NCBI RefSeq assembly: GCF_018614955.1
Contig: NZ_JAGGNV010000026.1
Span: 1 to 64,000 of the forward strand
DNA from: Variovorax paradoxus
GTDB lineage: Bacteria; Pseudomonadota; Gammaproteobacteria; Burkholderiales; Burkholderiaceae_C
Reading direction: 5' to 3'
Length of the DNA: 64,000 nt
This document shows positions 1-8,431 of the stretch, one piece after another. The position numbers and the translations under genes are program-made. Each line of letters starts with the position of its first letter. Positions within the stretch are counted from its first letter, which is position 1. The notes beneath the pieces are model-generated. The model was not told where the DNA came from and did no database searches. It was given only the letters and a program-made list of their open reading frames with translations.

Positions 1-217
1 CGGGAGACTCTCCATAAGGCAGGAGTTGTAGGCGATCTGATCGGCGCCGCAGCCCTCGCAGCGCAAGACGTGCCCACCCAGCGCCGCGCTGCGGCACTGT
101 TCGATGGCCGACATGACCTTCAGCTGCGCCAGGCTCAGATGACCGCGCATCGCGCCACGCTGGCGCGTGTTGGCGGAAGATGTCGGCGACTTCCAGGGAA
201 GGCCGGCCCACGGCCAT
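1..217 (-). pseudogene. IS91-family transposase N-terminus, frameshifted and chimeric remnant
   Basis: On the minus strand the reading begins MAVGRPSLEVADIFRQHAPAWR, changes frame at about position 151, and resumes as MRGHLSLAQLKVMSAIEQC and then LGGHVLRCEGCG and IAYNSC. This is the N-terminal zinc-binding segment of IS91-type transposases. In that family NSC is normally followed by RNRHCPKC; here, from position 18, the frame instead reads LMESLP, so homology stops a few codons before the window edge. The ATG lies 5 bases after the stop of the recombinase gene, the usual recombinase-then-transposase order of one IS91 subgroup. The one-register shift and the broken zinc motif both indicate a non-functional copy. 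A sequencing error could explain the shift but not the junction. Confidence 0.65.
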
Positions 218-221
218 TGCC

Positions 222-1097
222 TCAGGACGGCGGCAGCACCTCCAGCGGGCTGAGCACCTCGTGCAGCAAATCTGTTGCCACATGGGTGTAGACCGCGGTG
301 GTCTCCAGGCGCTTGTGCCCCAGCAGCACCTGGATCACGCGGATGTCGATCTTGCGCTCCAGCAGGTGCGTGGCGAAGCTGTGGCGCAGCGTGTGCATCG
401 AAACGCGCTTGTCGATGCCGGCAGCATCTGCTGCGTCGTGCACTGCGCGGTTGAGCTGGCGAGTGCTGAGCGCATCGGTCGGGTTCATGCCCGGGAACAG
501 CCAGCCACCGGGCAGCATCCGGCCCTGGGCGTGAGCAATGCGCCACCAGGCGCGAAGGCGCTGCAGCAGCACCGGGCTGAGCATGGCGTAGCGGTCCTTG
601 TGGCCCTTGCCCTGTTCCACGCGCAGCGTCATGCGCTGGCTGTCCACGTCGGTGACCTTCAGGTTCACGACTTCACTGGCCCGAAGACCCACGCCGTAGG
701 CGATCGATAGCGCCACCTGATGCTTGACGTTGCTCGCTGCCGCGATGAGCCGCGAGACCTCCTGCGGGCTGAGCACCACCGGCAGGCTGCGAGGGAGCTT
801 CACCGGTTGGATCTTGGCCATGATCTCTTCGTGACCTACGGTGACGTCGAAGAAGAAGCGCAGCCCCGTCAACGTGGCGTTGAGCGTCATGGGCGAGGTG
901 CCGGTGTCGACCAGGTGCAGCTGGAAGTTGCGCAGGTCCTGCACGGTGGCCGAGTCAGGCGAGCGGTGCAGGTAGGCGGCGAACCTGCGCACGGCGCGGA
1001 TGTAAGCGTCCTGCGTTCGGCGCTCCAGCTTGCGCATGCGCATGTCCTCGAGCATGCGTTGACGCAGTGGGGTGACCCCCGAAGTGATCGTGTCCAT
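222..1097 (-). CDS. Tyrosine recombinase of an IS91-type element
   Basis: This is a phage-integrase-family site-specific recombinase (XerC/D-like), 291 residues from the chosen start. An N-terminal SAM-like DNA-binding domain covers about residues 10-100. The catalytic set is complete: Arg139 (GLRASEV), Lys167 (GKGHKDR), the HTLRH box (His235, Arg238), His261 (LLGHKRLE) and nucleophile Tyr270 (TTAVYTH). I chose the internal start MDTITSGVTPLRQ over one 57 bases upstream because a 36-base hairpin (1109-1144) lies between them, which looks like element-end DNA and not coding sequence. It is followed directly by the transposase remnant, so it is probably an IS91 accessory recombinase and not a chromosomal XerD. 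The gene looks intact. Confidence 0.85.
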   Translation of the reverse strand: MDTITSGVTPLRQRMLEDMRMRKLERRTQDAYIRAVRRFAAYLHRSPDSATVQDLRNFQLHLVDTGTSPMTLNATLTGLRFFFDVTVGHEEIMAKIQPVKLPRSLPVVLSPQEVSRLIAAASNVKHQVALSIAYGVGLRASEVVNLKVTDVDSQRMTLRVEQGKGHKDRYAMLSPVLLQRLRAWWRIAHAQGRMLPGGWLFPGMNPTDALSTRQLNRAVHDAADAAGIDKRVSMHTLRHSFATHLLERKIDIRVIQVLLGHKRLETTAVYTHVATDLLHEVLSPLEVLPPS

Positions 1098-1108
1098 GGT
1101 GGCTGCTC

Positions 1109-1144
1109 CGTTGATGGCGAGGCGGGATTGCCTCGCCGCCAACG
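1109..1144. repeat. Hairpin upstream of the IS recombinase, candidate element end
   Basis: Perfect 8-bp inverted arms GGCGAGGC (1116-1123) and GCCTCGCC (1130-1137) enclose a 6-base loop. Outer arms CGTTG (1109-1113) and CAACG (1140-1144) extend the stem past a 2x2 mismatch. A second short hairpin, ACCGC-GAGA-GCGGT, follows at 1192-1205. IS91-family elements carry palindromic ends used in rolling-circle transposition, so this is a candidate terminal structure. The exact boundary cannot be fixed from one copy. Confidence 0.4.
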
Positions 1145-1234
1145 GTGGCGGCACCGGGTCACGACGTATCCATGGGGTGCGCGAAGCGCCTACCGCGAGA
1201 GCGGTTTAGTCCATCGCTGCATAGCTGCCGCGCT

Positions 1235-1948
1235 CTACCGCAATTTCGCTGCGTCGAAGATCCGTCGCTTGGCGTTGAGGATATGGAGCCGTGTTGCCTC
1301 GGCGGCGTCGGCCGGGGATCGCTTCTCGATGGAGTCGAGGATCTGCTGGTGCTCCATCTGGACCAGCCGGACACGCTCGGCGCTCATCTTCGATCGCACG
1401 CTGCGCGCCAGTTCCATGAATTGCCTGATGGGCGCGACACTCGTTTCGACGGCGGCCACGAAGAACTGGTTGTGCGAGGCCTTCGCGATCGCCCTGTGGA
1501 AGCGGACGTCGTCTTCGATGCCCTTGTTTCCACCCTCCATGGCCAGGGTCTGCGCTTCCAGGCAGGCTCTGATCGTCGTCAGGTCGTCGGCAGTGCGGAA
1601 CTCCGCAGCAGCAGCCGCCGCCCCCGATTCAACAACTGTGCGGTAGGCGTAATACCGCTCGATGTCCGAATAGTTCCTGATGGGGGGCATGCTCGATGCC
1701 GGTGTGCCGGGGGCGCGCACGACCTGGCTGCCGGAGCCGCGGCGGGACTCGATGATCCCGTCCGACCGCAGCCTCGACAGTGCCTCCCGGACGGTCGGCC
1801 GCGAGACCCCGAATTGCGAGGCCAGTTCGCTTTCCGTCGGCAGCTTTTTCGAGTCGACGTAGTCCCCGCGCAGGATGGCTTCGACCATCCGGGCGTAGAT
1901 CTGGTCGGGCAGTGTGCCGCCATTGACGTCTAGCAAGTGTTCCGCCAT
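1235..1948 (-). CDS. GntR-family (FadR/FCD) transcriptional repressor
   Basis: This is a 237-residue regulator. Its N-terminal winged helix-turn-helix covers about residues 14-75 (LPTESELASQFGVSRPTVRE, then a wing near RRGSGSQVV). The C-terminal all-helical FCD domain keeps the metal-ligand pattern of the family: Asp147, His151, His200 and His222. FCD proteins usually bind a small organic acid or sugar acid and release DNA on binding. The gene is divergent from the ABC/enolase operon that starts at 2149, with two FadR-type palindromes between them, so it most likely controls that operon and itself. The effector is not identifiable from sequence but should be the transported acid or a pathway intermediate. 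Confidence 0.9.
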   Translation of the reverse strand: MAEHLLDVNGGTLPDQIYARMVEAILRGDYVDSKKLPTESELASQFGVSRPTVREALSRLRSDGIIESRRGSGSQVVRAPGTPASSMPPIRNYSDIERYYAYRTVVESGAAAAAAEFRTADDLTTIRACLEAQTLAMEGGNKGIEDDVRFHRAIAKASHNQFFVAAVETSVAPIRQFMELARSVRSKMSAERVRLVQMEHQQILDSIEKRSPADAAEATRLHILNAKRRIFDAAKLR

Positions 1949-1969
1949 CGAACCGATACCCGAGAGTCT

Positions 1970-1980
1970 TTGTCAGACAA
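1970..1980. promoter_or_regulatory. FadR-type operator candidate, site 1
   Basis: TTGTCAGACAA is an 11-bp palindrome around one central base. It matches the general FadR-subfamily operator form TnGT-N3-ACnA. It lies 21 bases upstream of the gntR start, in the divergent intergenic region. A TATAGT box on the minus strand (1985-1980) overlaps it, as expected for autorepression. Confidence 0.5.
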
Positions 1981-2086
1981 CTATAGCAAATCTTCGGAAC
2001 TTAACGAGAGCAGCGAGTGGCTCTCCCGCAGCGTCCTTGCTTCCCCAGGGGGGGCGTGTGTCCGCGAGCTCAGCGAAAACCCGGAT

Positions 2087-2110
2087 GACAACTCGAAAGT
2101 TGTCTTACAA
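2087..2110. promoter_or_regulatory. FadR-type operator candidate, site 2, with nested inverted repeat
   Basis: TTGTCTTACAA (2100-2110) also fits TnGT-N3-ACnA. It overlaps a perfect 7-bp inverted repeat, GACAACT-CGAA-AGTTGTC (2087-2104). The site lies 38 bases before the start of the transporter operon, a usual place for a repressor to block transcription. With site 1 it makes a pair about 130 bp apart. Confidence 0.5.
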
Positions 2111-2148
2111 GATCTTGCCTGCCAAGCCTATCCATCAGGAGATTCCGA

Positions 2149-3339
2149 ATGCGCCAATTTTCCTTCTCGCGGCATCGCCACGCCATCATTGCGGCCGTTC
2201 TCGGGGCGGCGAGCTGTGCCGGCATCGGCTTGGTCCAGGCGCAGGAACTGCCAAAGTCGCCGGCGGTGATCAACGTGATCGACGCCGCCGGCAACCTGGC
2301 GCTGACGCAGGGGGCGTTTGAGGCCTACCAGGCGCAGAACCCCAAGCTGGTCTCCAAGTTCACTTTCACCAAGGCGCCCGCCCCCGAGATCCCGGCCAAG
2401 ATCAAGGCGATGCAGAACGCGGGCCGCAGCGACATCGACATGATCATTGTCGGCACCGATGCGCTCGCCGCCGGCCTCGAGATGAACCTGTGGGTCAAGT
2501 TGTTCCCCGATTACGCGGCCAAGTTCCCCAAGCTGCAGGAGAACTACCTTCCCAACGCCTACAAGATGCACGCGCTCGCGAAGGACCATGGTCTGGCCAT
2601 CGTCTTCATGCCTGCCGGCCCGCTGGTCGAGTTCAACCCCGACAAGGTCAAGACGCCGCCGACGACGCCCCAGGACCTGCTGGCCTGGTGCAAAGCCAAT
2701 CCCAACAAGCTGATCTATGCACGGCCCGCCAACTCCGGTCCGGGGCGCACCTTCATGATGGGGCTGCCCTATCTGCTGGGTGACAAGAATCCTGCCGATC
2801 CGATCAACGGTTGGGACAAGACCTGGGCCTACCTGAAGGAACTCGACGCCTGCATCGAGTACTACCCGACGGGAACCGCAGCCGTGATGAAGGAACTGGG
2901 CGAAGGCTCGCGCGACATGACTCTGACGGTGACGGGTTGGGACATCAACCCCAGGGCGCTGGGCATCGTGCCGAAGGACTTTCAGGTGCTGCCGTTCAAG
3001 GGCATGACGTGGGTCAACGACGCGCACTACATCGTGATTCCCAAGGGCGTCCCGCCGGAGAAGCAAGCGGTGGTTCTCGACCTGATGGCTTTCCTGCTCA
3101 AGCCGCAGCAGCAGGCGATGACCTATGACAAGGGCTATTTCTATCCAGGCCCGGCGGTCAAGGACGTGCCGCTGTCGCTGGCACCCAAGGACAGCCAGGA
3201 CGTGATCAAGGAGTTCGGACGGTCTGACTACGATAAGTGGCTGGCCCAGTTCCCTCATGCCGTGCCGCTCGAGACCAAGGCCATGGTCGATGCATTCCGC
3301 CGCTGGGACCAGGACATCGGCACCCGCAAGACCAAGTGA
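2149..3339 (+). CDS. ABC transporter periplasmic solute-binding protein (family 1, PotD-like)
   Basis: This 396-residue exported protein starts with a basic segment (MRQFSFSRHRH), a hydrophobic core and a probable cleavage after VQAQ near residue 32. The mature part has the layout of extracellular solute-binding family 1: residues such as INVIDAAGNLALTQGAFEAY at the N-terminus, then MIIVGTDALAAGLEMNLW, and a late stretch with conserved aromatic residues (TWVNDAHYIVIPKGV). It should capture substrate in the periplasm for the ATPase and two permeases encoded next. Position in a sugar-acid operon suggests an acidic sugar or related polyol acid, but proteins of this group also bind polyamines and iron, so substrate assignment is by context only. 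Confidence 0.88.
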   Translation: MRQFSFSRHRHAIIAAVLGAASCAGIGLVQAQELPKSPAVINVIDAAGNLALTQGAFEAYQAQNPKLVSKFTFTKAPAPEIPAKIKAMQNAGRSDIDMIIVGTDALAAGLEMNLWVKLFPDYAAKFPKLQENYLPNAYKMHALAKDHGLAIVFMPAGPLVEFNPDKVKTPPTTPQDLLAWCKANPNKLIYARPANSGPGRTFMMGLPYLLGDKNPADPINGWDKTWAYLKELDACIEYYPTGTAAVMKELGEGSRDMTLTVTGWDINPRALGIVPKDFQVLPFKGMTWVNDAHYIVIPKGVPPEKQAVVLDLMAFLLKPQQQAMTYDKGYFYPGPAVKDVPLSLAPKDSQDVIKEFGRSDYDKWLAQFPHAVPLETKAMVDAFRRWDQDIGTRKTK

Positions 3340-3426
3340 TTCGCGGCGCGCACTGCGCGCCCGACCGATGCTGCAAGCGCCCATGTGGGCGCTCGCAGGC
3401 TGCATCTTTTCCAGGATTGTGTCTCC

Positions 3427-4527
3427 ATGACTTCAGACTTTTCCGAGTTGCGCCTCGATGGCGTCACGCGCCGCTTTGCCGCGGGCAAGGGCGTGCAGAG
3501 CTTCACCGCGCTCAATGCCTTGACCATGACGGTCAAGCGCGGCGAGTTCATCGCGCTGCTTGGACCCTCGGGCTGCGGCAAGTCGACGGCCCTCAATTGC
3601 CTGGCCGGGCTGCTGCCCTTGACGGATGGAGGCATCTGGCTCGACGACACGCGCATCGATGTGCTGCCGCCTGAAAAACGGGGCTTTGGCATGGTGTTCC
3701 AGAACTATGCGCTCTTTCCGCACATGAGCGTGGCGCGCAATGTCGCGTTCGGGCTGGCGATGCGCGGCGTGCCGGCCGCCGAGTCGGCGCAGCGCGTGAA
3801 GCGGGCACTGGACCTGGTGCAGCTGAACTCGCAGGCGCACAAGCTGCCCGGCCAGTTGTCCGGCGGACAGCAGCAGCGGGTCGCGATCGCCCGGGCGATC
3901 GTCATCGAGCCGCCCCTGGTGTTGATGGACGAGCCCTTGTCGAACCTCGACGCCAAGTTGCGGCTGGAGATGCGCGCCGAGATCCGGCGCATTCACCGCG
4001 AACTGGGACGATCGACGATCTACGTCACCCACGACCAGGATGAGGCGCTGTCGCTGGCCGATCGCGTCGTCGTGATGAGGGACGGCGTGGCACAGCAGAT
4101 TGCCGAACCACAGCGCATCTACGCGGAGCCGGCCAACCTGGACGTGGCCCGCTTCATGGGCTATCGCAACCTGGTGGAGCTGAACGTGCGCTCGGAGGGC
4201 GGCGCGTCGGTGCAGCTCGCCGGCAGCGGCCTGGCGCTCACCGCGCGGGCGATGCAGCCACTCGCCAGCGGCAAGGCGATGCTCGCGATCCGGCCCGAGG
4301 AATTCGACGTCGTCTCTTCACCGGTGGACAACAGCTTCGCCGCCCGGGTGCTCAATGTCGAATACTGCGGCCACGACAACATCGTCGATGTCGAGGTGGC
4401 CGGCGGGCTCAAGCTGATCGTGCGCACGACGGTGCGCCTGCGAGTCGGCGATCTGGTCACGCTGGCCATTGCGCCGGACAAGGCGCTGGCCTATCCCGTC
4501 GATGCAGCCGCGGGCATGGTGCCATGA
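3427..4527 (+). CDS. ABC transporter ATP-binding protein (PotA/UgpC type)
   Basis: This is the cytoplasmic ATPase of the importer, 366 residues. Walker A is GPSGCGKS (46-53), Q-loop Gln92, signature LSGGQ (144-148), Walker B LVLMDEP (164-170) and switch His202. A C-terminal TOBE-like domain follows from about residue 240, as in the MalK/PotA group. I chose the start [10 protein letters not shown] over one 42 bases upstream because family members begin close to the first beta strand. An 87-base gap separates it from the binding-protein gene, while its 3' end overlaps the permease start by 4 bases (ATGA), indicating translational coupling. Confidence 0.92.
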   Translation: MTSDFSELRLDGVTRRFAAGKGVQSFTALNALTMTVKRGEFIALLGPSGCGKSTALNCLAGLLPLTDGGIWLDDTRIDVLPPEKRGFGMVFQNYALFPHMSVARNVAFGLAMRGVPAAESAQRVKRALDLVQLNSQAHKLPGQLSGGQQQRVAIARAIVIEPPLVLMDEPLSNLDAKLRLEMRAEIRRIHRELGRSTIYVTHDQDEALSLADRVVVMRDGVAQQIAEPQRIYAEPANLDVARFMGYRNLVELNVRSEGGASVQLAGSGLALTARAMQPLASGKAMLAIRPEEFDVVSSPVDNSFAARVLNVEYCGHDNIVDVEVAGGLKLIVRTTVRLRVGDLVTLAIAPDKALAYPVDAAAGMVP

Positions 4528-5387
4528 CCAGCGCCAGCCCGTCTTCGTTCGACCGGTCCCTGCTGCTGCTGGTGCCGGCGACGCTGTTCATGGTGGTGCT
4601 GTTCGTCTATCCGTTCCTCTACGGCTTGCAGCTGTCGTTCCGTCCGATGGAAGGCAACTGGCTGGCGAACTACACGCAGTTCTTCACCACCGACAACCTG
4701 CGCGACACGGTGTGGACCACGCTCAAGCTGGCCATTCCCGCCACCGTGATCAACGTCGGCGTGGCGCTGCCGATCGCCTATCAGATGCGCCGCAGCAGCC
4801 GCTTCCAGAAATTGATCACCACGTTGCTGGTCATTCCGTTGACGCTGGGCACCGTCCTGATCGCCGAGGGCATGCTCGGCTACTTCGGCCCCAAGGGCTG
4901 GCTGTCGCAGTCGCTCCAGTGGCTGCACATCTACGAAGGCCCGATCCGGCTGACGCACAACTACTGGGGCGTCCTGATTTCGCTCGTCATTTCGGGTTTC
5001 CCGTTCGCATTCCTGCTCACGCTGTCGTACATCACCGGCATCGACCCCAACCTGCCACGCGCTGCCTCGACCCTGGGCGCAACGCCGTGGAACCAGTTCC
5101 GGCATATCTATCTGCCGCTGCTGGTCCCGGGACTGGCAATGGCCTTCGCGCTGTCGTTCGTGCAGGCCTTCTCGGTGTTTCCGTCGGCGGTCCTGCTCGG
5201 ATCGCCGGCCGGTGCCACCCGAGTGATCTCGATCGCGGCGTATGAGGCCGCCTTCGAGCGCTACGACTATTCCATGGCTTCGGCCGTCGCGATGCTGATG
5301 GGCGTGGTGCAGCTGCTCGTCGTTGCCGCGGTCTTGGGCGCGCGCGGGATGTTCTATCGGGGCCCCGTCTCCGGTGGCAAGGGTTGA
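4524..5387 (+). CDS. ABC transporter permease (PotB-like)
   Basis: This 287-residue integral membrane protein has about six hydrophobic segments, the first at LLLLVPATLFMVVLFVYPFL. The inner-membrane EAA loop, which docks on the ATPase, is seen at about residues 180-200 (RAASTLGATPWNQFRHIYLP). It is the first of two permeases forming the pore and overlaps the ATPase gene by 4 bases. The length and motif spacing match the PotB/CysT-type subunit. Confidence 0.9.
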   Translation: MTSASPSSFDRSLLLLVPATLFMVVLFVYPFLYGLQLSFRPMEGNWLANYTQFFTTDNLRDTVWTTLKLAIPATVINVGVALPIAYQMRRSSRFQKLITTLLVIPLTLGTVLIAEGMLGYFGPKGWLSQSLQWLHIYEGPIRLTHNYWGVLISLVISGFPFAFLLTLSYITGIDPNLPRAASTLGATPWNQFRHIYLPLLVPGLAMAFALSFVQAFSVFPSAVLLGSPAGATRVISIAAYEAAFERYDYSMASAVAMLMGVVQLLVVAAVLGARGMFYRGPVSGGKG

Positions 5388-5389
5388 CC

Positions 5390-6232
5390 ATGGATACGCA
5401 TCGCCTGCTGATGAAACTCTGGAAGTCGCTGGTTGCACTGGTGATGGGCTTCTTCATCGTCAATGTTGCACTCATGGTGGCCGCGGTCGGCACCAGCTCG
5501 GTGGCCCGCCGCTGGCTCGGCACTTGGCTGCCCGATGGCTACACGTTCAACTGGTACCAGACCGCCTGGAAGGAGTTCCAGCTCGACAGCGTGTTGTGGG
5601 TCACGATCGAGGTGGTCGCCGCCGTCGTGTTCCTGTCGATCCTGATCGGCGTGCCGGCGGCCTACGCGCTGGCGCGGCGCAGCTTCCGCGGCAAGAACCT
5701 GCTGATGGGGCTGTTCCTGCTTCCGCTGATGATCCCGCCGATCACCTACGGCATTCCGCTGGCGACCGTGATGTACCAGGCGCACATCGCGGGCACCATC
5801 TTCGGCGTGATCCTGGCGAACATGATTCCGGCCGTGCCGTTCATGATCCTGGTGATGACACCGTTCATCGAGCAGATCGATGCCAACCTCGAATCCGCCG
5901 CCCGCGTGTTCGGCGCCAACACCTTCAAGCTGTTCTGGCACGTGCTGTTGCCGCTGCTGGCGCCGGGCATTCTGGCGGCCTCCCTGCTGGTGCTGGTGCG
6001 CACCATCGGCATGTTCGAGCTGACCTTCCTGACGGCCGGCCCGGATTCGCAGACGCTGGTGGTGGCCCTGTACTACGCGGTCTTCGCGGCGGGCGTTCGT
6101 GCGCCGCAGTCGGTCGATGCAATGGCGATAGTCTACATGGCGGTCACGCTGGCCTGGCTGCTGATCGCGCTGCAATTCGTCAACCCGACGCAGCTGGTCA
6201 GCCGCGTCAAGGAACATCCAAAGACGGCCTGA
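5390..6232 (+). CDS. ABC transporter permease (PotC-like)
   Basis: This is the second permease of the importer, 280 residues from the ATG chosen here. It has six predicted membrane spans and an EAA loop near residues 165-190 (SAARVFGANTFKLFWHVLLP). A TTG six bases upstream, overlapping the stop codon of the first permease, is an alternative start; the ATG two bases after that stop is more probable. It pairs with the preceding subunit to form the heterodimeric channel. Confidence 0.9.
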   Translation: MDTHRLLMKLWKSLVALVMGFFIVNVALMVAAVGTSSVARRWLGTWLPDGYTFNWYQTAWKEFQLDSVLWVTIEVVAAVVFLSILIGVPAAYALARRSFRGKNLLMGLFLLPLMIPPITYGIPLATVMYQAHIAGTIFGVILANMIPAVPFMILVMTPFIEQIDANLESAARVFGANTFKLFWHVLLPLLAPGILAASLLVLVRTIGMFELTFLTAGPDSQTLVVALYYAVFAAGVRAPQSVDAMAIVYMAVTLAWLLIALQFVNPTQLVSRVKEHPKTA

Positions 6233-6243
6233 GGCCGACCCCC

Positions 6244-7446
6244 ATGAAGATCACGCAAGTCGATACGGTCCACGCGGCCGCCTATCCCAACATCCTGTGG
6301 GTGCAGATCCACACCGACACCGGCCTGGTGGGCCTGGGGGAAACCTTTCGTGGCGCCCAGGCCGTGCAGGCGCAGATCCATGAACTGATCGCGCCCTACC
6401 TGCTGGGAAAGGATCCGCTCGCCATCGAAGCCCACAGCCAGCACCTGCTGTACGGCTATGTCGGCTTTGCCAGCAGCGGCGCCGAAACGCGCGCCGCTTC
6501 GGCGGTCGACATCGCGCTGTGGGATCTGTTCGGCCAGGTCACGCAACAGCCGCTCTACCAGTTGCTCGGCGGCGCCGTACGCGAACGCGTCCCGGTCTAC
6601 AACACCTGCGCGGGCTACACCTACAACAAGGCCCCGCAGCGCCGCTCGGTGACGCAGGCCAGCGCCGACGTCGCGCCGGAAGGGCCTTACGAGGACCAGG
6701 TTGCATTCGTCAAGCGCCCGGCGGCGTTGGCCGAAAGCCTGCTGTCCGAGGGCTACAAGGCGATGAAGATCTGGCCCTTCGATCCCTTCGCCCAGGCCAG
6801 CGGCGGGCAGTCGATTTCGGCCCGCGACCTGGACACCGCGCTCGAGCCATTCCGCGAAATCCGGCGCGCTGTCGGCTACGAGATGGACATCATGGTGGAG
6901 CTCCATTCGATGTGGAACCTGCCGATGGCCGTGCGGATCGCGCAGGCGCTCGAGGAGTTCAAGCCCTACTGGGTTGAGGACCCGATCCAGATGTCCAACC
7001 TGGACACGATCGCCGAATTCCGTTCGCGCACCCGCATTCCGGTCTGCGGCAGCGAGACGCTGGCCACCGTCCAGCCATTCATCCAGCTGCTCAAGAACAA
7101 TGCGGTGGACTATGTGATGCTGGACCTGGGCTGGGTCGGGGGTCTCTCCGAAGCCAGAAAGATCGCGGCCCTGGCGAAGGCCTTTCACAAACCGGTTGCG
7201 CCGCATGACTGCACCGGCCCGGTCGTGCTCGCGGCGTCGCTCCACCTGGCGATGAGCACGACCAACGTGGTGCTGCAGGAAGTGGTGCGCGCTTACCTGG
7301 GGGGCTGGTATCGCGAGCTCGTGACGCAATTGCCCGATGTCCGCGCCGGCCATGCGACGGTTCCGCCTGGCGCGGGCCTGGGCCTGGCGCTGTCGCCGGC
7401 GCTGCTGCAGCGGCCTGACGTCACCATCCGCAGTTCGAAGTCGTGA
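6244..7446 (+). CDS. Enolase-superfamily sugar-acid dehydratase (mandelate racemase group)
   Basis: This 400-residue protein has an N-terminal capping domain and a TIM barrel. Metal ligands are Glu219 (MVELHS), Glu245 (YWVEDP) and Glu271 (CGSETL). Lys172/Lys175 (GYKAMKIWPF) fill the second-strand base position, and the Asp294/His321 pair (MLDLGW; PHDCTG) forms the His-Asp dyad of the mandelate-racemase group. Such enzymes abstract the proton alpha to a carboxylate and usually dehydrate aldonic or aldaric acids to 2-keto-3-deoxy acids. With an aldose-1-epimerase-like gene and a DHDPS-family lyase next in the operon, dehydration of a sugar acid is the natural reading. A long upstream open frame overlapping the permease gene is not real coding sequence. 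Confidence 0.88.
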   Translation: MKITQVDTVHAAAYPNILWVQIHTDTGLVGLGETFRGAQAVQAQIHELIAPYLLGKDPLAIEAHSQHLLYGYVGFASSGAETRAASAVDIALWDLFGQVTQQPLYQLLGGAVRERVPVYNTCAGYTYNKAPQRRSVTQASADVAPEGPYEDQVAFVKRPAALAESLLSEGYKAMKIWPFDPFAQASGGQSISARDLDTALEPFREIRRAVGYEMDIMVELHSMWNLPMAVRIAQALEEFKPYWVEDPIQMSNLDTIAEFRSRTRIPVCGSETLATVQPFIQLLKNNAVDYVMLDLGWVGGLSEARKIAALAKAFHKPVAPHDCTGPVVLAASLHLAMSTTNVVLQEVVRAYLGGWYRELVTQLPDVRAGHATVPPGAGLGLALSPALLQRPDVTIRSSKS

Positions 7447-7450
7447 GCGG

Positions 7451-8431
7451 ATGGCGATGCATCTGAACGTGACGCCCGACACCACGCTGCGCAGCGGAGC
7501 GCTGACGGCGACGCTGGCGCCGGCTGCCGGCGGACGCGTCACCAGCCTCAGCTCCCGCGCAACCGCGGGCGAACGAATCGACTGGCTGGTGCCGCTCGAC
7601 GCCGCCGTCCGCGCCGGCGGTTTCGAATCCACCCAGTGGCCCAAGGCCGGCTGCTATCCCCTGGTTCCGTTCTCGAACCGCATCTGCGATGGCCGCATCG
7701 CCGGCACGCAGGGCAGGGTGCAGTTGCCGCTTCATCCGGGGGAACGGCACGCGCTGCACGGCGTCAGCCAGCAGCGTCCATGGCACCTCGAGCAACACGC
7801 AGCGGACCGCGCCACCATGACCTATGTCCATGTGCCGGGGGATCACGGCTGGCCATGGGCTCTTCGGGCCGAGCAGGGGGTGGAGCTCGACTGCGCAGGC
7901 ATCACGCTGAGCCTGCGGGTCACCAACGACGACCGGGAGCCGATGCCAGGCGGTTGCGGCTTCCATCCCTATTTTCCGGCCCGCTTCGCGCACAGCCTGC
8001 AGTTCGATGCGCGCACCGTCTGGCCGGCGGACGCCGAATTCCTCGCGAGCACGCCGGTGCCGACCGGTCCGGCGGACGACTACGCGTCGGCGAACGCCTT
8101 GCCCGATGTCGAATGCACCCGCTACTACGGCGGGTGGAACGGACAAGCGCGGATGGCGGCGACCGATGGTCCCGCCATCGAACTGCTGGCCAGCTCCGCG
8201 CTGCAGCACCTGGTGCTGCATCGGCCGGGTCCGGGAGCGTACTTCTGCGTGGAACCGGTCTCGCATGTCGCGGACGCCGCCAACCTGGCTGCGGCGCGCG
8301 CTGACACTGGCTGGCGGGTGCTCGCGCCCGGCGAGGCGATGACATGCAGCCTGCGCCTGTCCGTCTCTTCTCTGTCGAGGCAGGCCAATGACAACACCCG
8401 CGCAACTACACGAGACCGACGACATGACTGA
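7451..8431 (+). CDS. Aldose 1-epimerase-like protein (galactose mutarotase fold)
   Basis: This 326-residue protein has the beta-sandwich pattern of the mutarotase family: a start with SGALTATLAPAAGGRVTSL, then WPKAGCYPLVPFSNRI, the histidine motif HALHGV (about residues 100-105), and GCGFHPYF carrying the second conserved His. These histidines normally catalyse alpha/beta interconversion of free sugars. The start was set at ATG 7451, five bases after the enolase stop; a longer frame upstream would overlap that gene by over 100 bases. In this operon it may supply the right anomer or lactone precursor. It could also be a non-catalytic sugar binder. Confidence 0.82.
   Translation: MAMHLNVTPDTTLRSGALTATLAPAAGGRVTSLSSRATAGERIDWLVPLDAAVRAGGFESTQWPKAGCYPLVPFSNRICDGRIAGTQGRVQLPLHPGERHALHGVSQQRPWHLEQHAADRATMTYVHVPGDHGWPWALRAEQGVELDCAGITLSLRVTNDDREPMPGGCGFHPYFPARFAHSLQFDARTVWPADAEFLASTPVPTGPADDYASANALPDVECTRYYGGWNGQARMAATDGPAIELLASSALQHLVLHRPGPGAYFCVEPVSHVADAANLAAARADTGWRVLAPGEAMTCSLRLSVSSLSRQANDNTRATTRDRRHD

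Noticed and set aside
222..1097. Chromosomal XerC/XerD or integron integrase
   Set aside because: It lies immediately before an IS91 transposase remnant, and no attI/attC-like array was seen; it fits the IS91 accessory recombinase.
5323..7446. Enolase-family protein with a 300-residue N-terminal extension
   Set aside because: The extension is the permease gene read out of frame. The family start MKITQVDTVHA is at 6244.
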